Below, piece by piece: positions 1-5,459 of a stretch of 5,721 nt of DNA. The notes beneath the pieces were generated by a model, which was not told where the DNA came from, ran no database searches, and worked only from the letters and a program-made list of their open reading frames with translations. Position numbers and translations under genes: made by a program. The stretch's first letter is position 1. Every line of letters starts with the position of its first letter. The DNA is from Nanosynbacter sp. (lineage in GTDB: Bacteria > Patescibacteriota > Saccharimonadia > Saccharimonadales > Saccharimonadaceae): positions 1-5,721 of the forward strand of contig JABZJV010000039.1 of assembly GCA_015257605.1 (NCBI GenBank), read 5' to 3'.

Positions 1-836
1 CCAATGTGTTGCAATCGACCGCCGCTGCCGCCGAGCGCGTGTTTGAATTTTTGGACGAGCCGGAAGAACAGGCGGAAGGTAAGGATTTGGTGAAATTGGC
101 TCACGTCAAGGGCGAAGTTGAATTTGACAATGTCGTCTTTGGCTACAAACCTGACCAAACCATCATCAAAGGTTTGTCGGCGCACATCAAGCCAGGTCAG
201 CGCGTGGCGATCGTCGGTCCGACGGGCGCGGGCAAAACGACGTTGGTTAACTTGCTGATGCGATTTTACGAAATTAACAGCGGTGCGATCAAAATTGACG
301 GCGTAGATATTCGCCAAATGAAGCGCAGCGAGGTGCGACAAATGTTTGGCATGGTGCTGCAGGACACCTGGTTGTTTAACGGCACGATTCGCCAAAATTT
401 GCTCTATGGCAATCCAACAGCCAGCGAAGAAGAGATGGTCGCCACCGCCAAGGAGGCGCACGTTGATCATTTCGTACGGTCGCTGCCGGGCGGCTACGAT
501 ATGGTGCTGGGCGAGGAAGCAACGAACATTTCACAGGGCGAAAAGCAGCTGCTGACGATCGCCCGGGCAATGCTGGCGCGCACGCCGATGCTGATTTTGG
601 ATGAAGCTACCAGCTCGGTCGACACCCGTACCGAAGTGCTCATCCAAAAAGCTATGGACAAATTGATGCAGGGTAAAACTAGCTTTGTTATCGCCCATCG
701 GCTGAGCACCATCCGCGACGCTGATTTGATCTTGGTCGTCCGCGACGGCAACATCATCGAGCAAGGCAAGCACGACGAACTGCTGCAGCAGAATGGCTTT
801 TACGCTGAACTGTACAATAGTCAGTTTGCTGAGTGA
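1..836 (+). CDS. ABC transporter, exporter-type ATP-binding subunit (5' end outside window)
   Basis: This is the C-terminal end of a fused membrane-plus-ATPase half-transporter of the type I exporter (MsbA/LmrCD-like) group. The frame is open to the left edge and begins with the conserved linker after the last membrane helix (TAAAAERVFEFLDE), so the GTG at 6 is not the true start. Counting residues from that GTG, the nucleotide-binding domain shows Walker A GPTGAGKTT (71-79), the Q-loop Gln119, signature ISQGEKQ (175-181, a common variant of LSGGQ), Walker B MLILDE with catalytic Glu200, D-loop SSVD (203-206) and switch His231. All ATPase residues are present, so the domain should be active. 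ISQGEKQ is often seen in heterodimeric multidrug/lipid exporters, so a partner half-transporter probably lies upstream; that is inference. The substrate cannot be told. The gene ends in TGA, with no clear terminator hairpin after it. Confidence 0.95.
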   Translation, partial: NVLQSTAAAAERVFEFLDEPEEQAEGKDLVKLAHVKGEVEFDNVVFGYKPDQTIIKGLSAHIKPGQRVAIVGPTGAGKTTLVNLLMRFYEINSGAIKIDGVDIRQMKRSEVRQMFGMVLQDTWLFNGTIRQNLLYGNPTASEEEMVATAKEAHVDHFVRSLPGGYDMVLGEEATNISQGEKQLLTIARAMLARTPMLILDEATSSVDTRTEVLIQKAMDKLMQGKTSFVIAHRLSTIRDADLILVVRDGNIIEQGKHDELLQQNGFYAELYNSQFAE

Positions 837-847
837 TTGGGCGAGTG

Positions 848-875
848 TTGATTATAAAAATATAAATTCTATACT
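848..875 (+). promoter_or_regulatory. Promoter of the C-N hydrolase gene, leaderless type
   Basis: A -35-like TTGATT (848-853), a 16-nt spacer and a -10 TATACT (870-875). The -10 ends exactly 6 nt before the ATG at 882, so transcription would start on or next to that codon. No Shine-Dalgarno-like sequence is visible upstream. The ATG at 876 touches the -10 box and would lie upstream of the predicted transcript start. Confidence 0.6.
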
Positions 876-881
876 ATGATC

Positions 882-1718
882 ATGAAAAGAATGATCACTG
901 TTGCTGCGGTGCAAATGGAGATTGCGCCGCTGGATACTGTACGCAATTTGGCAAAAATAGAAAAGCTTGTTGGCGAGCTATGCAACCAACAGCCAGTCGA
1001 CCTTGTGGTTTTGCCAGAAGACGTGCTGACTGGGCCGATTCCGTATAATTTAGAATACGCCTTGAGCGAATCGTCTGGTGAGGTTACGCGTCTGCGTCAA
1101 ATAGCGTGTGAAAAGCAACTTTATCTGGTCGCTGGTTCGTTTATTTGTAAAGAGGGTGACGATTTCTATAATACAGCGCTATTGATTGATCCGTCGGGAG
1201 AGATACAACTTCGGTATCGGAAAAATCATTTATGGATTCCTGAACGTCGATATTTGGTGCCAGGGAATGAAGCCATGGTTGTTGATACGCCGATTGGTAA
1301 AATTGGTCTGGCAATCTGTTGGGATTTAGCTTTTCCAGAGTTATTCCGTTCAATGATTAAGCAGGGCGCGGAAGTTATTTGCATTCCATCATATTGGTCA
1401 ACTGGGGGTAATAAGCCAGCGCACGCTGAAATCAAGGCTTCAAAAATGATGATAGATACGCTTTGTCTGGCGCGAGCGTTGGAAAATGAATGTTTGATAA
1501 TCTATGCCAATGGCGCGGGAAAAGCTAAATATTACGTGGATGGCGAGATATATTCAGAAAACCAGGTTGGGTATTCGCAGATTTGCGCGCCGTTTTATGG
1601 CACGGTTGCAAAAATCGGCAGCAATAAGGAAGGTTATATAGTTTACGCTTACGACCGCAATATCGCTGAACGCGCCGAAGTAGTTAACCAGCTTCGTGCT
1701 GATATTTCGTGGATGTAA
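882..1718 (+). CDS. Carbon-nitrogen hydrolase (nitrilase/amidase superfamily)
   Basis: A soluble 278-residue hydrolase of the nitrilase superfamily, which cleaves amide or nitrile C-N bonds through a thioester on a catalytic Cys. The triad is complete (numbering from the ATG at 882): Glu46 in VVLPED, Lys114 in YRKNHLW and Cys146 in AICWD, with the further conserved Glu121 in IPERRY. The length suits a single-domain member. There is no signal peptide. The start at 882 was chosen over the in-frame ATG at 876 because 876 abuts the -10 box; ATG 891 is a third option that would still keep the fold. The gene stands alone behind its own promoter and runs convergently into the PEBP gene, with only 15 nt between the stops. 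The substrate (omega-amidase, carbamoylputrescine or another small amide) cannot be read from the sequence. The family call is firm and the specific activity unknown. Confidence 0.92.
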   Translation: MKRMITVAAVQMEIAPLDTVRNLAKIEKLVGELCNQQPVDLVVLPEDVLTGPIPYNLEYALSESSGEVTRLRQIACEKQLYLVAGSFICKEGDDFYNTALLIDPSGEIQLRYRKNHLWIPERRYLVPGNEAMVVDTPIGKIGLAICWDLAFPELFRSMIKQGAEVICIPSYWSTGGNKPAHAEIKASKMMIDTLCLARALENECLIIYANGAGKAKYYVDGEIYSENQVGYSQICAPFYGTVAKIGSNKEGYIVYAYDRNIAERAEVVNQLRADISWM

Positions 1719-1733
1719 GCCAGAGAGCTGTCT

Positions 1734-2195
1734 TTAGCCCCGCCGCAAAATATCCAACACGCCAAATTTTCCAGTTAATATGGCCTGGTCGATGATGTGT
1801 GGCGTGAGGGCGGCGATGAGTTCTTTGGGTTTGGTGTCGCTTGGTAAGCCCAGTGTCGTGTTCAGCGCGTACACGTAAAATTGATAGTGGTGCATGCCAA
1901 ATGGCGGTTGCGGCCCGTTCCAGCCAGGCCGAACCCAACTGGTCACCCCTTCGACGGCATCCGCGGGTAGTGATTCGCCAGCTATTTCAGTAGTTTTGCC
2001 CGGCAAATTCCAAACCGTCCAATGGTAAAATCCATCGCGTCCAGGCGCGTCTGGATCGTGGCAGACGATTGCCAGGCTTTTGGCGTCTGCCGGTACGTCG
2101 CTGATTTCGAGCGGCGGGCGCTGGTTGCCGCCGAGCTTGGAGTAAATTTTTGGTATTTTAGCGTTTTCGGCGAACGCAGGACTAGATATCTTCAT
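1734..2195 (-). CDS. YbhB/YbcL-type PEBP (Raf kinase inhibitor-like) protein
   Basis: A 153-residue protein of the phosphatidylethanolamine-binding protein family, near the usual bacterial length of 150-180. Family signatures are present: the anion-pocket motif DPDAP (47-51), HWTVWNLP (58-65), and the second conserved block GWNGPQPPFGMHHYQFYVYAL (starting at 91), matching the family pattern GxxGPxPPxGxHxY. It has no signal peptide or membrane segment, so it is predicted cytoplasmic. Bacterial members bind small anionic ligands, but their physiological role is generally unknown. The ATG at 2195 is preceded by TAAAAT at 6 nt and no Shine-Dalgarno, so translation is probably leaderless. The gene is divergent from the kinase operon and convergent with the hydrolase, hence a single-gene unit. 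Family assignment is confident; function is open. Confidence 0.93.
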   Translation of the reverse strand: MKISSPAFAENAKIPKIYSKLGGNQRPPLEISDVPADAKSLAIVCHDPDAPGRDGFYHWTVWNLPGKTTEIAGESLPADAVEGVTSWVRPGWNGPQPPFGMHHYQFYVYALNTTLGLPSDTKPKELIAALTPHIIDQAILTGKFGVLDILRRG

Positions 2196-2201
2196 GATTT
2201 A

Positions 2202-2210
2202 ATTTTACCA
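2202..2210 (-). promoter_or_regulatory. Extended -10 promoter of the PEBP gene, leaderless type
   Basis: On the minus strand the sequence reads TGGTAAAAT, that is an extended -10 (TGn) joined to the hexamer TAAAAT (2207-2202). Six bases (TAAATC) separate it from the ATG at 2195. No convincing -35 is visible, as is usual when the -10 is extended. Confidence 0.6.
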
Positions 2211-2346
2211 TGCCAGTGTCGTCAGGTGTGAGGCGCGGTAAAATACGAAACCTTAAACACAGTAACTTGCTGAAGCAAAACAGTTTTCGATCAGTTTTAT
2301 CAATAGCTGGTTTACCGAACAACCTCTGGAGAGCTACTGGGCTGTA
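2211..2346. other. Divergent intergenic region between the PEBP gene and the kinase operon
   Basis: No coding gene, tRNA or clear terminator was found here. It holds a TAAAAT at 2239-2244 (+) with no start codon at the leaderless distance, a small perfect stem TTGC-TGAA-GCAA (2267-2278), and the heptamer CAGTTTT twice (2281-2287 and 2292-2298), both just downstream of the stem. A weak -35-like TGGAGA (2327-2332) lies 17 nt before the operon's -10. None of these is strong enough to name an operator or small RNA. Confidence 0.4.
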
Positions 2347-2355
2347 TGCTAAAAT
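2327..2355 (+). promoter_or_regulatory. Promoter of the UbiB-like kinase operon, leaderless type
   Basis: An extended -10, TGCTAAAAT (2347-2355), with a weak -35-like TGGAGA (2327-2332, 4 of 6 consensus bases) at a 17-nt spacing. The hexamer TAAAAT ends exactly 6 nt before the GTG at 2362, so the transcript should begin at that codon. The ATG at 2360 is followed at once by TGA and cannot be a start. Confidence 0.6.
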
Positions 2356-2361
2356 AAACAT

Positions 2362-2514
2362 GTGAGATATGCTTTTGTTTTCGTGAGTATAGTGGCGATT
2401 TGGCTGGCTATGCTGCTGTTAGTAAATACGAGCATTGATCCCTTATTTTTGTATATTTGCGTGTTAGTTTTGACGCTGGTGTTGTACTTCATTGGGTTCC
2501 GGAGGGCGAGGTAA
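2362..2514 (+). CDS. Small two-helix membrane protein, first gene of kinase operon
   Basis: A 50-residue protein starting at GTG and ending in TAA, not recognised as a named family. It is almost entirely two hydrophobic stretches: residues about 4-21 (AFVFVSIVAIWLAMLLLV) and 27-45 (PLFLYICVLVLTLVLYFIG), joined by a short NTSID turn and closed by the basic tail FRRAR. The basic C-terminus and Arg2 suggest both ends face the cytoplasm. Support for its being real: a -10 hexamer sits exactly 6 nt before the GTG, as at three other genes here, and its last codons carry the Shine-Dalgarno GGAGG for the kinase gene, which begins on the base after its stop. The two are therefore likely translationally coupled. 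It may anchor or regulate the kinase; that is inference. It falls below many gene-finder length limits and could easily be left unannotated. Confidence 0.7.
   Translation: MRYAFVFVSIVAIWLAMLLLVNTSIDPLFLYICVLVLTLVLYFIGFRRAR
2501..2505 (+). promoter_or_regulatory. Ribosome binding site deciding the kinase GTG start
   Basis: GGAGG lies inside the end of the upstream small gene, 9 nt before the GTG at 2515. It supports this GTG over the later in-frame ATG codons (the first at residue 51), which would remove the conserved GGxxxK block. Confidence 0.65.
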
Positions 2515-3966
2515 GTGCGCGTATTATTTGTGGTTCGGGCGTTGTTTCGGGTGTGGCGAGCTTGGCGCAGCGATCAAATATGGCTCAAAGTTTTATCAGA
2601 CGAATGTCAAAGATTAGGCGGCGTGTATGTCAAGTTTTTACAGCATTTGGCATCGACTGAACTGATGGCTCAGGTGTATGCCGCGTCTGGATATCGGCTG
2701 GATGCTTTTGATGATGTGGCAGTTGAGCCAATTGATGTTGCCGAGGTTTTACGGCAAGAGTTGGGTAGCAAAGCCAGTCAAATAGTCGTTGATAGAGACC
2801 AGCCGTTTGCTACGGGTTCGTTCGCTCAGGTTTATCATTGTCGCATCGTTGACCATCCAAATAACCAGTATATTATCAAGATTCTTCGCCCCAGCGTGGT
2901 GCGCTATCTGAGTTTTGACTTTGTGGCGCTGCGTTTTTGCTGTTGGGCGGGGCAGTTTATGCTAAAAAATGATATTTTTCCGTTGGTTGAAATTGCTGAT
3001 GAATTTATCAAAACCACCAAGCGTGAAACTGATTATCAGCGCGAGCTAATTACAGCCCAGGCTATTCGTGAATACTTTACTAAACGTACCGACAGAGTTG
3101 TGGTGCCAGAGACGCTGGCTGACTATTCAACGCGGCGGATATTGGTTCAGGACTATATAGACGGCTTGCCGCTAACCAAAGTGGTGGAACAAGCGCAGGC
3201 GGGGCGCGACACCTACCAGCTTGTCAAAGACCAGCTTGGTTCTGATATGCAGCAGCAATTGGTGACGGTCGGCAGCGAGTTTTTGATCGCAATTTTACAA
3301 GCAGATATCATTATGGCCGATCCGCATCCAGGCAATATTTATTTGCTGAGAGACAACAAAATTGCACTCATCGACTTTGGTTTGGCGGTGGCAGCGCCGC
3401 AACATCGCGCCTCGTTTTATCACATGATTGTGCAGTATCGCGCGCTGTATGAAGATCGAGCTGACATGGGTTTATTGGCACTGGCGATGCTGGCGTTTTA
3501 TGATCATACGCTGTATCAAGCGCTGGATGCGATCGCCAAAGATCGTAGCTTGACGCGCACTATTTATGAATATGCGAACACGCTGCTTCAATCGACAACC
3601 AGCACGTTCGCTGCCAATCGGCAGATAACGCAACTGTTTCTTAACGAACTGAACGCCGGCAATCGGTTTGCTGTCAGGTTAGACAGTGTTAATATTATGT
3701 TGCAGCGCGGTTTGTATCACTATTTGGCATCGGCGCGGCTGGCGTGCGGCGATGAATATCGAAGGACACATTATTGGCGGATTGTCCACGACGCCCTGGA
3801 ATTGGCCGAGGTTCACGCTAATATCTATGGAATCAGCGAGGCGGTGTGTTCGTCGCCGATGAGTATTGAGCTGGCGCAAGAAATAGTGATGGACTGGATG
3901 AGCAAGGTTGCGGAGCGTGACAGAGCCGCCTACGCCATGTTGTTACAAAAAGGAGAATTATCATGA
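2515..3966 (+). CDS. UbiB/ABC1/AarF-family atypical kinase lacking C-terminal membrane helices
   Basis: A 483-residue member of the UbiB (ABC1/ADCK) protein-kinase-like family. Motifs in order: the N-terminal signature LGGVYVKFLQ (34-43, the KxGQ block with Leu for Gly), the Ala-rich loop PFATGSFAQVY (97-107), the nucleotide-binding Lys122 in IIKILRP, ExD in RETDY (Glu171, Asp173), catalytic DPHPGN (269-274) and metal-binding DFG (287-289). Well-studied members support quinone biosynthesis or lipid transport and have ATPase-like rather than classical kinase activity. E. coli UbiB ends in two membrane helices; here residues 300-483 are helical-looking but without a hydrophobic span, and the protein ends QKGELS. 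It starts directly after the upstream TAA and overlaps the downstream ATG (ATGA), so all three genes are probably made together. The partner small membrane proteins may supply the membrane anchor (inference). Whether the host makes quinones is not shown here. Confidence 0.92.
   Translation: MRVLFVVRALFRVWRAWRSDQIWLKVLSDECQRLGGVYVKFLQHLASTELMAQVYAASGYRLDAFDDVAVEPIDVAEVLRQELGSKASQIVVDRDQPFATGSFAQVYHCRIVDHPNNQYIIKILRPSVVRYLSFDFVALRFCCWAGQFMLKNDIFPLVEIADEFIKTTKRETDYQRELITAQAIREYFTKRTDRVVVPETLADYSTRRILVQDYIDGLPLTKVVEQAQAGRDTYQLVKDQLGSDMQQQLVTVGSEFLIAILQADIIMADPHPGNIYLLRDNKIALIDFGLAVAAPQHRASFYHMIVQYRALYEDRADMGLLALAMLAFYDHTLYQALDAIAKDRSLTRTIYEYANTLLQSTTSTFAANRQITQLFLNELNAGNRFAVRLDSVNIMLQRGLYHYLASARLACGDEYRRTHYWRIVHDALELAEVHANIYGISEAVCSSPMSIELAQEIVMDWMSKVAERDRAAYAMLLQKGELS
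3950..3955 (+). promoter_or_regulatory. Ribosome binding site of the 62-residue membrane protein
   Basis: AAGGAG, 7 nt before the ATG at 3963, within the last codons of the kinase gene. It is a strong Shine-Dalgarno and supports the short downstream gene being translated. Confidence 0.75.
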
Positions 3967-4151
3967 AGCAATTACAACAATGGGTGATGCAAGTTCGCTA
4001 TCCGTATGCCGCGGGAATCATCGCCGTGATGTGGATTGGCACGGCGATTTTTGCTTACCTGAAACCCGACGTCCCGCTTGAATTTTTGGTCGGAAGCCTT
4101 GCTGTCAGTACTATCATCATTGCGATCACTGGACTGTCGGAAGCCCGCTAA
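3963..4151 (+). CDS. Small two-helix membrane protein, last gene of kinase operon
   Basis: A 62-residue protein whose ATG overlaps the kinase stop codon (ATGA), behind a good AAGGAG. It has an amphipathic N-terminus (KQLQQWVMQVRYPY), one membrane helix at about 13-33 (YAAGIIAVMWIGTAIFAYL), a short loop KPDVPLE, and a second helix at about 41-58 (FLVGSLAVSTIIIAITGL), ending SEAR. This two-helix layout right after the kinase resembles the C-terminal membrane hairpin of UbiB encoded as a separate chain. That idea rests on position and hydrophobicity, not on seen homology. Charge placement suggests both ends are cytoplasmic. The named family is not recognised, but coupling and Shine-Dalgarno make it a confident gene. 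Confidence 0.82.
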   Translation: MKQLQQWVMQVRYPYAAGIIAVMWIGTAIFAYLKPDVPLEFLVGSLAVSTIIIAITGLSEAR

Positions 4152-4166
4152 ATTTTACAGTAAAAT
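4152..4166. repeat. Short perfect inverted repeat just after the operon stop
   Basis: ATTTTACAGTAAAAT: two 7-base arms around a single central base, starting in the stop codon of the last operon gene. It is AT-rich with no usable loop, so it is a poor intrinsic terminator. It could be a protein-binding site or an accident of AT-rich sequence. The following 52 nt up to 4218 contain a possible -10 TACAAT (4203-4208), 10 nt before the broken glycosylase start, and nothing else clear. Confidence 0.35.
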
Positions 4167-4218
4167 AAGCAATTTTTATACGCTTTACTAATGTACGTCA
4201 TTTACAATAAGAATCCGC

Positions 4219-4711
4219 ATGAAGCCTAAAACCACTGCTCAAAAAATACTAGAATTTTACGACAGTCTGAAAAATATTGACATAAATTTGCCGGAAAAAT
4301 ATCGCCTAATCAATCCATTCGCTGGCGCTAATCAGCAGCAAATAACACAAATAACACAAATAACACAGCGGTTTTATCGTCAGCACTATCATGATAATAA
4401 GCGGCGATTTATGATTTTGGGCAGTTTGTAATTATTATGAAAATGCAGCTCTGAAAAAATGCCTCTATCCTTTTATCGTAGATTCGCTGAGGCGCCAGAT
4501 CGATTTTAATATTGATACGTCTGTTTGCTTTTGTATCGGCAGCGGTGATAATTTTAAGTTTTTAAGCAATATAAATAATGAGCATCATTTCTTTGATACT
4601 ATCGTGCCGTTGGAGCATCCGCGGTTTATTATGCAGTATAATGCGGATCGCAAAGAAGAGTTTATGCAAAAGTATGTAAATATTTTCAGACAATACGGTA
4701 TGGGGAAATAA
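4219..4711 (+). pseudogene. Broken SMUG2-type (DUF4918) uracil-DNA glycosylase gene
   Basis: Two fragments of one gene. The first, 4219-4431, encodes 70 residues with the family's N-terminal pattern (FYDSLKNIDINLP, INPFAG, RFYRQHYHDNKRRFMILGS) and stops at TAA just where the family normally continues with the NPGRFGAG-type active-site motif. The second, from about 4430 to the TAA at 4709-4711, is one frame over and encodes the family's C-terminus: NYYENAALKKCLYPFI, VCFCIGSGDNFKFLS, then VPLEHPRFIMQY with the His-Pro motif, ending RQYGMGK. The two parts give about 163 residues, whereas intact members as I recall them have about 230, so the middle including the catalytic loop is missing and the frame is shifted. 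Uracil/hydroxymethyluracil excision would be lost. Recognition is from remembered family sequence; fragment borders are within a few bases. A sequencing error alone cannot explain the missing middle. Confidence 0.8.
4340..4366 (+). repeat. Three tandem copies of a 9-bp unit
   Basis: AAATAACAC occurs three times without interruption and codes for repeated Gln-Ile-Thr in the N-terminal fragment of the broken glycosylase gene. Being a multiple of three it does not shift the frame. It looks like replication slippage, in a part of the protein that is normally a short spacer before the RFYRQHYHDN block. Confidence 0.85.
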
Positions 4712-4717
4712 TAGCGA

Positions 4718-4747
4718 ACGACATTAATCCAATAATTGCGATATAAT
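4718..4747 (+). promoter_or_regulatory. Promoter of the methyltransferase gene, leaderless type
   Basis: A consensus -10 TATAAT (4742-4747) ending exactly 6 nt before the ATG at 4754, with a possible -35 ACGACA (4718-4723, 4 of 6 bases) at an 18-nt spacing. No Shine-Dalgarno is present. The in-frame TTG at 4736 lies upstream of the -10 and is excluded as a start if this promoter is used. Confidence 0.65.
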
Positions 4748-4753
4748 TTAATA

Positions 4754-5374
4754 ATGATCACCGATCAACTCCTCGCCAAATACCCCATCATCTCCGACCA
4801 AGTTGACGCCAAAGAACTCGGCGTCTTGCTGCGAGAATTGGAAAAGGTGCTGCGAAGCGGCGTGACTGGTAACATTGTGGAATTTGGCTGTTATGTCGGC
4901 ACGACGAGTTTGTTTATTCGACGGCTGCTGGACGCCTATAAATTTACCGGTGAATTTCATGTTTACGATTCGTTTATGGGATTGCCAGAAAAAACCCAAG
5001 CTGACAACAGCGCTGCGGGCGAGCAGTTCAAGGCTGGTGAACTCTTGGCGCCGCGCAAAACCTTCATTCAGAATTTCAAAAAGGCTGACTTGAAAATACC
5101 AACTATTCACAAGGGCTGGTTTGCTGATTCCACTCCTGAGGACGTGCCGGAAAGTATCATCTTTGCGTTTTTTGACGGTGATTTTTATGAGTCAATTGCC
5201 GATTCATTTCGTGTGTGCGGCGGCAAGTTTCATAGAAAGGCAACCATCATCGTCGATGACTATGCCAATGAAGCTTTGCCAGGCGCCGCGCGAGCGGTTG
5301 ATAAGTGGCTGGCAAACAATCGTCAATATACGTCGAGAACGGAGTCTAGCCTGGCAATTATTCACATCCTTTAG
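4754..5374 (+). CDS. TylF/MycF-type SAM-dependent O-methyltransferase
   Basis: A soluble 206-residue methyltransferase of the macrocin O-methyltransferase (TylF) family. Visible motifs, numbered from ATG 4754: the SAM-binding glycine block NIVEFGCYVGTTSLFIRRLL (40-59), EFHVYDSFMGLPE (67-79) with the SAM-ribose acidic region, HKGWFADSTPE (119-129), the metal-site DGDFYES (141-147) and IIVDDY (165-170), then the C-terminal LPGAARAVDKWL. In studied members these Asp residues bind Mg2+ and the enzyme methylates a sugar hydroxyl. The start is ATG 4754, leaderless, not the longer frame from TTG 4736 that runs through the promoter. The usual P-G-G turn before the VDDY strand reads HRKA here, a mild departure. 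No glycosyltransferase or polyketide genes are nearby, so the acceptor is unknown; a cell-surface sugar is plausible but inferred. Confidence 0.9.
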   Translation: MITDQLLAKYPIISDQVDAKELGVLLRELEKVLRSGVTGNIVEFGCYVGTTSLFIRRLLDAYKFTGEFHVYDSFMGLPEKTQADNSAAGEQFKAGELLAPRKTFIQNFKKADLKIPTIHKGWFADSTPEDVPESIIFAFFDGDFYESIADSFRVCGGKFHRKATIIVDDYANEALPGAARAVDKWLANNRQYTSRTESSLAIIHIL

Positions 5375-5439
5375 TACTGTTTTTCTTAAAGTAGCTTGAC
5401 TTTTTATAGTACCTTGTATAACATAGTACTATGTATAAT
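5372..5439 (+). promoter_or_regulatory. Promoter and candidate operator array of the permease gene
   Basis: The hexamer TAGTAC occurs three times, at 5372, 5407 and 5424, spaced 35 and 17 nt. The last lies in a perfect 14-bp palindrome ACATAGTACTATGT (5421-5434). Two 17-nt near-copies stand in tandem, TATAGTACCTTGTATAA (5405-5421) and CATAGTACTATGTATAA (5422-5438), 14 of 17 bases alike, each ending in a -10-like TATAA. A -35 TTGACT (5396-5401) precedes TATAAC (5417-5422) by 15 nt; TATAAT (5434-5439) is an alternative -10. Such palindromes overlapping -10 elements before ABC transporter genes are typical of a repressor site, perhaps of PadR or GntR type; the regulator is not in the window. Confidence 0.55.
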
Positions 5440-5447
5440 GAAAATAC

Positions 5448-5453
5448 AAGGAG
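5448..5453 (+). promoter_or_regulatory. Ribosome binding site of the permease gene
   Basis: AAGGAG, 6 nt before the ATG at 5460. In contrast to four other first genes in this window, this one has a leader and a Shine-Dalgarno. Confidence 0.8.
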
Positions 5454-5459
5454 CATAGC

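Noticed and set aside
494..773. Open frames of 80-91 residues on the minus strand within the ABC transporter gene
   Set aside because: They lie antisense to well-conserved ATPase motifs and show no family features of their own.
1719..1736. Imperfect palindrome AGAGAGCTGTCT between the convergent hydrolase and PEBP genes as a shared terminator
   Set aside because: No loop, a mismatch and no T-run; it cannot be supported as an intrinsic terminator.
2457..2660. 67-residue plus-strand frame overlapping the kinase start
   Set aside because: It is out of frame with both the small membrane gene and the kinase, whose conserved motifs and Shine-Dalgarno explain the region.
4191..4229. 12-codon reading frame (MYVIYNKNPHEA) overlapping the start of the broken glycosylase gene
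   Set aside because: Too short, no Shine-Dalgarno, and no -10 at the 6-nt distance; most likely chance.
4748..5110. 120-residue minus-strand frame across the methyltransferase gene
   Set aside because: Shadow of a strongly conserved plus-strand gene; no recognisable domain, and it runs through the promoter.
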